From Nitrospira sp. BO4 (GTDB taxonomy: Bacteria > Nitrospirota > Nitrospiria > Nitrospirales > Nitrospiraceae), in NCBI GenBank assembly GCA_030144965.1, contig JAMPUU010000022.1, positions 21,195 to 85,194 of the forward strand: DNA of 64,000 nt. The letters run 5' to 3'. Below are positions 45,482 to 54,001 of this stretch, in pieces. The notes beneath the pieces were generated by a model. That model did not search any database, was not told the DNA's origin, and saw nothing but the letters and a program-made list of their open reading frames with translations. The translations under genes and the position numbers were made by a program. Position 1 is the first letter of the stretch; each line of letters begins with the position of its first letter.

Positions 45482-45674
45482 GCAACTTGCCGGAGATCTG
45501 TCGCGATCCACGACCATCACTCTACACAATTCAGTCGACCGCGGAGGCTCCTTTATGCTTGGGCTGCATTATGCTATGTTCCGAGTCACGAAAGCTGTGT
45601 TCACGACGGCCGATACTCTGTATAGAAGACAAGACCCGCTGCCATAGACCATTACCAGTGGGAGGGAAGCGATT

Positions 45675-46913
45675 ATGAGGCAGACCCTTAGGGCTCTGGG
45701 TTTTCTCATATGCTTGAGAATAGTCGCAGCCTCAATGGCGGCGTCGGCAACCGAGACAGGCGAACAGGATTTTGCCAAAGGGGAGACGCTGCTGAAGAAG
45801 AAGCAGTATGCGGAAGCGCGCGCGGCGCTGGAGGTCGGCATCGCGAACAACTCCTCGAATGTGCAGGCGCATTTTAACTTGGCTGAGGCCTGTCGGGGAT
45901 TAGCTGCCTGGGCCTGCGCCGAAGAACATTACGAAACCGCGTTGCATTTGGATGCGAAATCCAGGACAGCCGGGACGAAGGAAGTACGGTTGCGCAAAAT
46001 GGAGGTGTGGCGATCGCTGGAGGAAGTGACGGCCTGGCGGTTGTTGGAGGAAGCGAAAGGTCTGATTGCGGCTGGGCAGGCTCAGCCCGAGCAAATCAAG
46101 AAGGCGGAGGAAGCCCTGGACGGTGCCAATGAGCTAGGGCTCAACCGTGAGCAACTGACTGCCTATCAACAATTGGAAGCACAACTCCCTGGTCGACGCT
46201 CGACCACCGTGTTGGATAGTCTCAAATCAGACGACCAGCCGATGGCGCTGGTGCCGGCTGGAGAGTTCACCATGGGGAGCACCATGAGCCCCGATGAAAG
46301 GCCGGTGCATCGCGTCTACCTCAATGCCTTCTATATGGATAAGTACCACGTGACGGTTGGGCAGTATGCCAAGTATCTGGTTGCGACGGACCTTGAGGCG
46401 CCGCCGGAATGGGATATCATGAACCAACCCCAACATCAAAAGCGCCCCGTCGTCAATGTCAGTTGGTCTGATGCCGCCACGTATTGCAAATGGGCCGGTA
46501 AGCGCCTACCCACCGAGGCGGAGTGGGAAAAGGCGGCGCGAGGGACGGATGGCCGCCTTTATCCCTGGGGCAACGAGGCCCCCACCAGGCTCCACGCGAA
46601 TTTCGGCAAAAAGGAATGGGCAAACCATATGGCGTTGGTTCCGGTGGGGATGTTCGAGATGGGCAAGAGCCCCTACGGCATCTACGACATGGCCGGTAAT
46701 GCTTGGGAATGGGTCAACGACTGGTATGACCATGACTATTACAAGAAGAGCCCGGCCAAGAATCCTCAAGGACCGACGACAGGTAAATCGAAAGTCGTGC
46801 GGGGCGGTAATTGGCTGTATATCCAGGAATTTCTGCGTTCCTCCTTTCGCTTCAATGCCGAACCATCCAGTCGGCAGTTCGGCTATGGGTTCCGTTGCGC
46901 CAAGAACTCCTAG
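45675..46913 (+). CDS. TPR plus SUMF1/FGE-fold exported protein
   Basis: A 412-residue exported protein with a signal peptide, TPR-like helices (about residues 30-110, AHFNLAEACRGLAAWACAEE), and a C-terminal SUMF1/formylglycine-generating-enzyme-fold domain (about 190-412): MALVPAGEFTMGS, RLPTEAEWEKAARG, YDMAGNAWEWVNDWY and GYGFRCA. In true FGE the catalytic cysteines lie about 20 residues before GFRCA; here that stretch (FLRSSFRFNAEPSS) has none, so this is not a canonical sulfatase-activating enzyme. SUMF1-fold proteins without these cysteines serve in other roles, including oxidation or binding. GGGAGG lies 9 bases before the ATG. Confidence 0.83.
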   Translation: MRQTLRALGFLICLRIVAASMAASATETGEQDFAKGETLLKKKQYAEARAALEVGIANNSSNVQAHFNLAEACRGLAAWACAEEHYETALHLDAKSRTAGTKEVRLRKMEVWRSLEEVTAWRLLEEAKGLIAAGQAQPEQIKKAEEALDGANELGLNREQLTAYQQLEAQLPGRRSTTVLDSLKSDDQPMALVPAGEFTMGSTMSPDERPVHRVYLNAFYMDKYHVTVGQYAKYLVATDLEAPPEWDIMNQPQHQKRPVVNVSWSDAATYCKWAGKRLPTEAEWEKAARGTDGRLYPWGNEAPTRLHANFGKKEWANHMALVPVGMFEMGKSPYGIYDMAGNAWEWVNDWYDHDYYKKSPAKNPQGPTTGKSKVVRGGNWLYIQEFLRSSFRFNAEPSSRQFGYGFRCAKNS

Positions 46914-46980
46914 CTTTGGGGTGGTTCGATAAGTGTGTTGATTGCTATGGAACCCCGGCGGATCTCCTTCACTATCCCGG

Positions 46981-49026
46981 CTAAAGATCAATCCGGAGTC
47001 CACCAAGGACGAGGAGCGGCTGTCCGAGTGTTTTGAGCCCTCCCGTTTGCGTGGCGATGTAGTGCCTGTCGGTGAGATTCTCGCCATGAATGAACAGTTC
47101 TGCCCATGAGGCGATTCGTTTCCGCAGTGACGCATCGAGAACGATGAAATCCGCGATGGGTTGCCGGTTCAGATCGTCCGCGAACTGCCGGGACAGGTAT
47201 CGGGCCTGAAGCGTGAACTGCACAACGCTCGGTTGGCCGACCGTGAGCGCGGCCGTCACCTGGTGTCGAGAGACGTTCGGAATGCGCAGGCCCTCGTGGG
47301 ACGGGTTCCCCGGGAAACTCGTCATCACCGAATCCACGAATGAATATCCGACGGTCAGATAAAGCCGGTCGTCCAGCCGGCTCCGTAATTCGACATCGGT
47401 GCCGACCGATCGACCTTCTCCGATATTCTGTCTCATCGCGGACGCCGGTCCTTGAGTGACGAAGAGGATCTGGTCCTTGATCACATCGTAATGGCCGGTG
47501 GCGCGGAATCCGAGCAGGCCATCCGGCAGTAGCTCCGCTTCGACCTTCATATCACCGCCGGTGAGCCGTTCCGGCTCCAGACGGTCGTTGCTCAGAAACG
47601 TAAACCCTGACGAACTGAAGTCTCGGTACAATTCGTTCAAAGTCGGCGCGCGAAACGCCTGGTAGACCGATCCCCCGACGCGTACACGGTCGTTGATCCG
47701 GTACAGCACGCTGAACTTTGGATTGATGATGCTCGCGGTATTGTCCTGCGTCGCGCTGATCGGTCCTGATCCTGCCGTACGCGACCCGCCGAAGTTCTTC
47801 CACCAATCCCAGCGCGCACCGGCCGTGAGTACCAACGCATCGAGCGGCTCGAAGATCAATTCACCGAACGTTCCCATCCCCAGCTGTTTGCCGCGCGTCA
47901 TGAACGGCGCCTGAGAAGCGACAAGCACTTCTTGGGATTGTGCGATGATCGCACGCGCGTCACCGCCCATCACGATCCGGAAGAACGAGAGAAGTGGCGC
48001 GCTCCATTGCGCCATGCCGCCGATATCGTTCGAAGGAATTGTCTGTAGCCGGTCCGGTTGATCGGACAGGCGGACGAAGGGTGAGGGAAGCACGACAGCG
48101 CTCTGATTATTGAACGTTTGCCATTGAGCAAAGGTTTTCGCTTCCCACACTCCCCACCTGCCCTGATCTCCCTTCAAGCCGAATGAAACTGTGCCGATCG
48201 TGCGGTCGCCCTGACTGAACGGAGTTCCAAAGGAACGGTCTTCCCTATAATAGGTGCCCGAGATCGTGGCGGTCGTGTGAGCGGTCAGCTCATGGGAGAC
48301 TCGGCCGGTGAACTGATGATGCTCCGACCCGACGGGTAGATCCACAGGCCCTCGTTGATAGGACGGGACTGTGAGAAATCCCGTTGTATCAAAACGGCGA
48401 TAGCTGATGATCATCCCCGTTCGGTCATTCCCATATTGAGCCCTGACGGATTGGATGTTTGTCCCAAGCGACCCTCCACTCAGTTCACCGTTTGCGCCGG
48501 TCTTGGGACGACCGGATTCGGAAATGATATTGATGACTCCACCCATCGCCCAGGTGCCGTAGAGGTTCGATCCGCCGCCGGGAATGATTTCGACCCGTTC
48601 GACTCGGTCAGGCACAAGCCCCCAATTGATCCACCCTCCAAAGCCATCGTTCAACGGCACACCGTCCAGCAGCACGAGGGCGCGTCGGGTTCCCAAGCCT
48701 CGGATGCTGACGAATTGGGCAGTAGGATGGTTGTATCGACTGCCAAGGAGACTCGGCTGGACTGCAGGCACATAGCGCAACAGGTCATCGATCTGTGTGC
48801 CGCTCTGAAAGGGCGTGCGGCGGATGTCTTCTTGCGTCAAAATGGTCGCCGCAGCTGAAATGCGCGACGGAGCCATGGGAATTCTGGTCGCGGCCACGAC
48901 GACTTCGCGTGCCTGGAGCGTCTCGTCTCCTTCGGCATAGGACATCTGACCGAAAGAACACCACACAACGAGAGCGAGCGCCGCCTTCACACGTCGCCGG
49001 ATGTATCGCTCAGCTGATTCGTCCAT
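46981..49026 (-). CDS. TonB-dependent outer-membrane receptor
   Basis: A 681-residue TonB-dependent receptor. A signal peptide is followed by a TonB-box-like EVVVAATR, a plug domain (TQIDDLLRYVPAVQPSLLG, SIRGLGTRRALVLLDGVPLN, VERVEIIPGG) and the beta-barrel to the C-terminus. It would import a scarce ligand such as a siderophore, cobalamin or metal chelate. The ATG at 49026 gives a normal signal peptide; an in-frame GTG lies 6 codons upstream. The next gene downstream in the same direction is not close, but a CopD-like membrane protein is encoded immediately upstream. Confidence 0.9.
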   Translation of the reverse strand: MDESAERYIRRRVKAALALVVWCSFGQMSYAEGDETLQAREVVVAATRIPMAPSRISAAATILTQEDIRRTPFQSGTQIDDLLRYVPAVQPSLLGSRYNHPTAQFVSIRGLGTRRALVLLDGVPLNDGFGGWINWGLVPDRVERVEIIPGGGSNLYGTWAMGGVINIISESGRPKTGANGELSGGSLGTNIQSVRAQYGNDRTGMIISYRRFDTTGFLTVPSYQRGPVDLPVGSEHHQFTGRVSHELTAHTTATISGTYYREDRSFGTPFSQGDRTIGTVSFGLKGDQGRWGVWEAKTFAQWQTFNNQSAVVLPSPFVRLSDQPDRLQTIPSNDIGGMAQWSAPLLSFFRIVMGGDARAIIAQSQEVLVASQAPFMTRGKQLGMGTFGELIFEPLDALVLTAGARWDWWKNFGGSRTAGSGPISATQDNTASIINPKFSVLYRINDRVRVGGSVYQAFRAPTLNELYRDFSSSGFTFLSNDRLEPERLTGGDMKVEAELLPDGLLGFRATGHYDVIKDQILFVTQGPASAMRQNIGEGRSVGTDVELRSRLDDRLYLTVGYSFVDSVMTSFPGNPSHEGLRIPNVSRHQVTAALTVGQPSVVQFTLQARYLSRQFADDLNRQPIADFIVLDASLRKRIASWAELFIHGENLTDRHYIATQTGGLKTLGQPLLVLGGLRIDL

Positions 49027-49084
49027 GACCTGTGATGCACCCACGGCAGCGGAGAGCCTTCAGGTAGGTCATGAGCGGAGCATG

Positions 49085-49561
49085 TTATCCTCGCGCCAGT
49101 ACCGTCGCCGCGATGACCACAGCCAGCGCGATGAACAATGAAAGGCGGGGAATCCAGCGCGCGGTCTTGAACACGATCTGCTCCCCTGTCGTTCGTTGAG
49201 GTTCTGGAATCGCGCTGACCCGACTGACATTGGGACCAAGTACGAGATCGTGCAGCATGGTCAAAAATAACAGAAGGCCTACCAGAGTCAGCTTCACCGT
49301 CACAATCCCAGTCCATGCGGCGGGCTCCATGACATGGATGCCGCGTTGGGACAATAACATCGGGCCGGTGGCCAAGAGGACCGCGATCGCGATCCAGACG
49401 ACAGGGCGAAATCGAAGCGCGGCGGATCGGAACAGGGCCATGAATTCCGGCGCCGCCTTGCGGCCCCGGACCAAGGGCGCCAGAACGAGGGACAGGAAAA
49501 TCATCCCCCCAACCCAGCTGACGGCGGCGAGGATGTGCAGCACCACCAAGGTTGAATACAT
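49085..49561 (-). CDS. CopD-like four-helix membrane protein
   Basis: A 158-residue integral membrane protein with four predicted transmembrane helices, beginning STLVVLHILAAVSWVGGMIF, the usual start of the CopD/DUF420-like copper-resistance group. The His in LHILAA and the one in LHDLVLGP could bind haem or copper. It is encoded 58 bases upstream of the TonB receptor in the same orientation, suggesting the two act together in uptake. Copper as the ligand is inferred from the family and from the cupredoxin nearby. Confidence 0.72.
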   Translation of the reverse strand: MYSTLVVLHILAAVSWVGGMIFLSLVLAPLVRGRKAAPEFMALFRSAALRFRPVVWIAIAVLLATGPMLLSQRGIHVMEPAAWTGIVTVKLTLVGLLLFLTMLHDLVLGPNVSRVSAIPEPQRTTGEQIVFKTARWIPRLSLFIALAVVIAATVLARG

Positions 49562-49713
49562 ATCGCCGCATAATAATCGATCCGGTAGGAAAAATCGTCA
49601 TGTGTCCCGTGTCACTCGAAACCACGTCGCCATCTGCTCTCTCGAAAGACGATCGATGGGGCATTTTCACGACGACCATTGACTCCTAGCCGATGTTATC
49701 GGTAGAGGAAGAC

Positions 49714-50589
49714 ATGATCCGTCATCGAGCCGTTCTCGGGCTTCTCGTCATTGCGACGCTCGTGGGACTCTTGGCGAAGCCGGCGATCGGAGACGCAACA
49801 GAAGAGTCGTCATCCGGCCGTATCGCCGCGCTCGCCCACGGTTCTCCCATGATGACGGTGGCCGAGGGCTTGTTTCTCATCGGAACCGCCAGGACCACCC
49901 AGACATCTTTCAGTCTCGAGTTCCCTTACGATGACACCGAACAGCCACAGCGCCGAGTGTGGCTTGATCGGTTTGATATCGACCGAGATGAGGTCAGCCT
50001 CGGAGAATTCCTGTTGTGGTTGCAACAACAGCAACGTCCTATTCCTGAAGAAATACGCAAGCTGATCGATCACATGACGACGGTGCATGCCGTATCGCCG
50101 GCGACGTTAACCCGTTGGCCGGCCCTCTACGTCACATGGGCCGAGGCCTCGGATTTCTGTCGCGCACGAGACAAGCGCCTTCCGACCGAAGCCGAGTGGG
50201 AAAAGGCGGCACGGGGTGATCACGGCAACCTGTTTCCATGGGGGCAACAGCCTCCTGCACCGGGGGTGGCCATGTTCGGACAGTACCATGTCCACGAAAT
50301 TCCGATCGTGGCTGCAGTTGACAGCGGCGAGGAGGGCCGCAGTCCCTATGGCCTGCACCATATGGCCGGGAATGCCGCCGAGTGGGTCCAAGATTGGTTT
50401 GGGATCGATTATTATGCGACTATGCCCGACCGCAATCCGCGCGGAGTTGGTCAGGGCCGCTATAAAGTGGTGCGGGGTGGATCGTGGAAGAGCGCGCCGG
50501 TGTTGCTCCGTACCGCCACGCGAAGCGGAGCAGCACCGCAACAACGGGCATCCACTATCGGGTTTCGCTGTGCGAGACCCGCGCGATAA
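49714..50589 (+). CDS. SUMF1/FGE-fold exported protein
   Basis: A 291-residue protein with a signal peptide and one SUMF1-fold domain: MMTVAEGLFLIGT, RLPTEAEWEKAARG, GLHHMAGNAAEWVQDW and TIGFRCA. The stretch that holds the catalytic cysteines in FGE (VLLRTATRSGAAPQQ) contains none, as in the paralogue at 45675-46913. It lacks the TPR part. AGAGG lies 5 bases before the ATG at 49714; an in-frame ATG at 49693 is an alternative. It is divergent from the CopD-like gene. Confidence 0.84.
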   Translation: MIRHRAVLGLLVIATLVGLLAKPAIGDATEESSSGRIAALAHGSPMMTVAEGLFLIGTARTTQTSFSLEFPYDDTEQPQRRVWLDRFDIDRDEVSLGEFLLWLQQQQRPIPEEIRKLIDHMTTVHAVSPATLTRWPALYVTWAEASDFCRARDKRLPTEAEWEKAARGDHGNLFPWGQQPPAPGVAMFGQYHVHEIPIVAAVDSGEEGRSPYGLHHMAGNAAEWVQDWFGIDYYATMPDRNPRGVGQGRYKVVRGGSWKSAPVLLRTATRSGAAPQQRASTIGFRCARPAR

Positions 50590-50620
50590 CACACACGATG
50601 GCCAACATTCATTTCGGCGT

Positions 50621-51268
50621 ATGAAGATTCGAATAACCCAGACTTGTTTCTTGGTGGCGCTGGTAGTAGTGATGAGTTTCGGTGTGATGACCGAAACCAC
50701 CTTGGCTGGAGCGTTGGAGAACGAAGAACGGGGTTGGAAACTTTACACCAACGCCCGTTTCGGCTTTTCCGTCCGCTATCCGAATGACTGGCGCCTTGGC
50801 AACCCGCTACCTGATGGAACCGGCGTGACGCTCTACCCCTCCATTGAGCACACCCTCGTCGCCTTATCCGGTCACATGAATGTGGTGGGCGGCAGCAGCC
50901 AGGACGGACGGCAGACGCTCGATGAGTTCGCCTCGGCTCATCGCCGCATCATCACAGAACTGTATGGGAAGAAAAACATCCCCGTACGGTGGCGGCAAGA
51001 CCAGGAGAGGTCACTGGCAGGATTCCCGGGGAAGCAATTGATCTTCACGTACAAGGACGACAAACAGGGCGAGATGATCGAACACCACATCTTCTCCCTT
51101 GGCCGCAACGAAGGACGGGGCATCCGGGTGAAGGTCCCGCTCCACTCGGAAGATCGGCTCATGCCGACGATCAAGAAAATGCTGGAGACCTATCAGCCTG
51201 GGCGAGATCAGAACGCGGTCAGCCCGCTCAAGCCGCAATCGGAACAATCGCCGGTTGCACCCCGATAA
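50621..51268 (+). CDS. Exported hypothetical protein with PsbP-like start
   Basis: A 215-residue secreted or periplasmic protein. After a signal peptide (about 29 residues) it reads WKLYTNARFGFSVRYPNDWR, the opening of a PsbP-like or similar beta-rich fold found in many envelope proteins. The rest shows no catalytic motif that I know. It begins 31 bases after the SUMF1-fold gene and is probably co-transcribed with it. Confidence 0.7.
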   Translation: MKIRITQTCFLVALVVVMSFGVMTETTLAGALENEERGWKLYTNARFGFSVRYPNDWRLGNPLPDGTGVTLYPSIEHTLVALSGHMNVVGGSSQDGRQTLDEFASAHRRIITELYGKKNIPVRWRQDQERSLAGFPGKQLIFTYKDDKQGEMIEHHIFSLGRNEGRGIRVKVPLHSEDRLMPTIKKMLETYQPGRDQNAVSPLKPQSEQSPVAPR

Positions 51269-51286
51269 TGCACACGTCGTGCTCCA

Positions 51287-52060
51287 TTACTTGTTTTCAA
51301 ACAACAGATCGAGGGAGACCGTCTCATTTGGTTTCACGGTGATCTCCCGCTCTTGCATTCCCAAAATCGGGTGCCAGGCCTTGATGCGGTAGGTGCCGGC
51401 CGGGAGATCTCCTATGGCGAATGAGCCCTCGAGATCCGTCACCGCATAATAGGGATTGTCGATGGCATATCCCCAATTCTGCATGTAGGGATGCATACCA
51501 CACTGCATGGTAAACACTTTCCGCCCTTTGACCAGCTGCACGACATCCGTAGTCCCGCTGACTTTCAGCGCCGGCCGATGGAGGACGATATCCACTCCAG
51601 CCTGGTCATAGGCGTAGCCTTGAATATCGTGGGCAACCGGATCCCGATTGACGACGGTGACTCGACGCTTGTCGCTGACCACGGTCACGAACGGCAAGAA
51701 CTGGCACATGGTCGCTTCCACTTCGGCATCGGTGAAAGTAAATGGCTTTCCTTTCTTAATGTCATCCACAACTATCACCACATCCTTGAGCCCACCGTCC
51801 GGGCCGATATTGACTTCCTTCAGGAGACGATGCCCGTTGCCATCCGATAGCTCTCCACAAAATGCGCGATCTGGGTAGCGATGCAGTTTGAATTCTTTCG
51901 GCTCCGGCACTGAACCCTTAAACGTGATCTTACCCCGCATTGTCCCGCCATCTGTGACGGTTCCCGACTCATACGCCTCGGCATCGGCGCACAGTCCGAA
52001 GCTCAGTATCGCTGATGCACAGACTGTCACCCACATTCCTGCCAGAATTGTGTTTCTCAT
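51287..52060 (-). CDS. Exported cupredoxin-like protein with carboxypeptidase-regulatory domain
   Basis: A 257-residue periplasmic protein. Signal peptide of about 29 residues, then a cupredoxin-like domain in which H144 (DPVAHDIQGY) and C187, H190, M193 (MQCGMHPYMQ) form a Cys-x2-His-x2-Met pattern of the amicyanin type, a type 1 copper site. A carboxypeptidase-regulatory-like beta-sandwich follows (YYAVTDLEGSFAIGDLPAGT). It should carry electrons or store copper in the periplasm. The gene converges on the PsbP-like gene. Copper binding is predicted from the motif only. Confidence 0.8.
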   Translation of the reverse strand: MRNTILAGMWVTVCASAILSFGLCADAEAYESGTVTDGGTMRGKITFKGSVPEPKEFKLHRYPDRAFCGELSDGNGHRLLKEVNIGPDGGLKDVVIVVDDIKKGKPFTFTDAEVEATMCQFLPFVTVVSDKRRVTVVNRDPVAHDIQGYAYDQAGVDIVLHRPALKVSGTTDVVQLVKGRKVFTMQCGMHPYMQNWGYAIDNPYYAVTDLEGSFAIGDLPAGTYRIKAWHPILGMQEREITVKPNETVSLDLLFENK

Positions 52061-52603
52061 GCCCCCCTCCGATCATGCGTTTGCTGTGGCATACCGGCCG
52101 ACGGATCGGCCTTATCCAATCGTGATGGGCTTAGTAAGGTCCCGCTCAGAATTGACGATACCTAGCCGCCCCAGGAGATCTCAAAAGCAACTCGTATGCC
52201 TCGTGAAACAGACAAGCCATAGGCTGGATTTTCAGAGGCTTAGTGGAGAACCGTCGTGAGACTAGAGGATGTATGACTCCAAGTGGAGTGGAAACGTGCA
52301 AAGTTTGCACCATGATCCTTAGTGGCATTCGAGTTTTTAGCGAAATCGTGAGATTTGAAACGACAGCGAACGATGGTCTTCCCTCTTGAGCTGGATTACA
52401 TGTGGACGTTTTTTCTGAAGCTCTGATCCGAAGATGGACCGCCAACCGCGATCCTAGACCATGGCTCCACCGAGAACCTCCTGATTCTCGCGCATGATGA
52501 AAACACTGAGTTCGTGTAGAATCCTACTGTGATCAAGCTCCCTGCACAGGAAATTGTGTGCGTGTAAGCATGGCGGCTGTGTGCGCTTCTATGTGACATT
52601 GCG
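52061..52603. other. Intergenic region with two palindromes before the NtrB-like kinase
   Basis: This 543-base region has no gene I can support. It carries ACTCCA-AG-TGGAGT at 52276-52289 and GTGCAAA-G-TTTGCAC at 52296-52310, both perfect inverted repeats. They lie about 300 bases before the kinase start, as expected for an enhancer-type site of a sigma54 activator or a repressor operator. Confidence 0.5.
52276..52310. promoter_or_regulatory. Pair of operator-like palindromes
   Basis: ACTCCA-AG-TGGAGT (52276-52289) and GTGCAAAGTTTGCAC (52296-52310) are separated by 6 bases. Their spacing of roughly one DNA turn between arms suggests dimeric regulators, and they are good candidates for autoregulation by the NtrC-type protein encoded downstream. 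Confidence 0.4.
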
Positions 52604-54001
52604 ATGTTCAGACCCATTCCAGAAACGACGCTCTTCCGAAGGATTCCCTATCGGTTGGTCGCTTCCGTGCTCTTGGTCCTCGCTTTGGTCGCCTCCGTCA
52701 TTTTGCTTTTCAGCCTGGAACGAGAAAAGCTCCTCCTTCGGGGTTCTTCCGAGGGCGGTAAGGCTCCCACGGAATTGTTCCATGCCCTCTGGCAGTCACG
52801 CAGTGATCTGCTCGTCGAGGCGCTCCTTGTTTTCTTAGTGAGTTCGATAGGTATTGCCGCAGTCATCACGTTTCTTCACTACGACACTGCCCGAAAAACA
52901 CTGGAAGAAGTGAAAGGGCTGGCGCGGAATATTCTACACAGTATTCCCACAGGCGTGCTTACGATTAACCGGGGAGGAATCATCAGCGCGGTGAATCCCA
53001 CAGCGGAGGTGGTTTTGAATCGCTCCACATCGGAGTTGCTCGGCAAAGGGTATGATGCCGTATTCCCTAAAGATGACCCGATCCGCCAGATACTCGACGG
53101 AGCCTTGAAAGAGCACCGTCATTTGAATCACAAGGACTTTCTCTACGAATGCGGAGACCTAAACCCGAGGACAATTCGCGTGAGTACAGCGGAACTCACG
53201 GGGGACGATAAGAAACCGGCGGGGGTGATTTTGCAGGCGCAAGACGTTTCGGAGCGGTTAGCACTTGAACGACGCGTCCGTGTCGCAGAAAAGTTAGCGG
53301 CGCTGCACACGCTGTCTGCAGGGGTAGCGCACGAGCTGCGAAACCCCTTGAGCGCCATGGATCTGAATCTCCATCTTCTGGAAGAGGAACTTACGGAGAG
53401 GGGAACACTGGCAGAACCAGGGGCACGGTACCTTGGTGTCGTGAACGCCGAATGTCGCAGGCTCTCAGCGATTCTTGATAATTTTATGAAATTTGCCCGC
53501 CCGGGATCTGTTGGTTTGCACGAGGTCGATGTCAAGGCACTTATCGACCACATCATGACGTTGATGCGCTTCGAGGCGGAGGAACGCCGGATTCGATTCG
53601 AACAGGTAATGGAAGATCACTTACCGCCTGTGCTGGGCGATGCAACTCAGATCAGTCAAGTATTGGTAAACATCGTCGTCAACGCGTTTCATGCCATGCC
53701 CAACGGCGGACGCTGTCAGATTTCAGCGGTACAACGAGAGGCTGAAGGGAAACATTGGGTGGACATTACTGTAAAGGATAGCGGAGTCGGAATCACGAAG
53801 GAGCAGCTCTCCCATCTGTTTGAGCCCTTCTATACAACCAAGTCGAGCGGCACTGGACTTGGTCTTGCCATAGCTTACCGCATTATGCAGGATCATGGCG
53901 GTACGATTCACGTTGCGAGTGTGCCTGGCGGCGGGACGATGGTGGTGACTCAATTCCCCGCGTCGATTGGTCAACCGGACAAGGTTGGTGTGGGATCATG
54001 A
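52604..54001 (+). CDS. NtrB/AtoS-type sensor histidine kinase
   Basis: A 465-residue kinase with two transmembrane helices (about residues 16-38 and 66-88) around a small periplasmic loop, a PAS domain (about 105-220, GVLTINRGGIISAVNPTAE), a HisKA box with phospho-acceptor H243 (AGVAHELRNPLSAMDLN), and the HATPase domain (VNIVVNAFHAMPNGG, KDSGVGITKEQL, GTGLGLAIAYRIM). The stop overlaps the ATG of the regulator gene (ATGA at 53998), so kinase and regulator are translationally coupled. Confidence 0.94.
   Translation: MFRPIPETTLFRRIPYRLVASVLLVLALVASVILLFSLEREKLLLRGSSEGGKAPTELFHALWQSRSDLLVEALLVFLVSSIGIAAVITFLHYDTARKTLEEVKGLARNILHSIPTGVLTINRGGIISAVNPTAEVVLNRSTSELLGKGYDAVFPKDDPIRQILDGALKEHRHLNHKDFLYECGDLNPRTIRVSTAELTGDDKKPAGVILQAQDVSERLALERRVRVAEKLAALHTLSAGVAHELRNPLSAMDLNLHLLEEELTERGTLAEPGARYLGVVNAECRRLSAILDNFMKFARPGSVGLHEVDVKALIDHIMTLMRFEAEERRIRFEQVMEDHLPPVLGDATQISQVLVNIVVNAFHAMPNGGRCQISAVQREAEGKHWVDITVKDSGVGITKEQLSHLFEPFYTTKSSGTGLGLAIAYRIMQDHGGTIHVASVPGGGTMVVTQFPASIGQPDKVGVGS

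Noticed and set aside
45675..50589. Calling the two SUMF1-fold proteins sulfatase-maturing enzymes
   Set aside because: The catalytic cysteine pair of FGE is absent in both and no sulfatase is encoded nearby.
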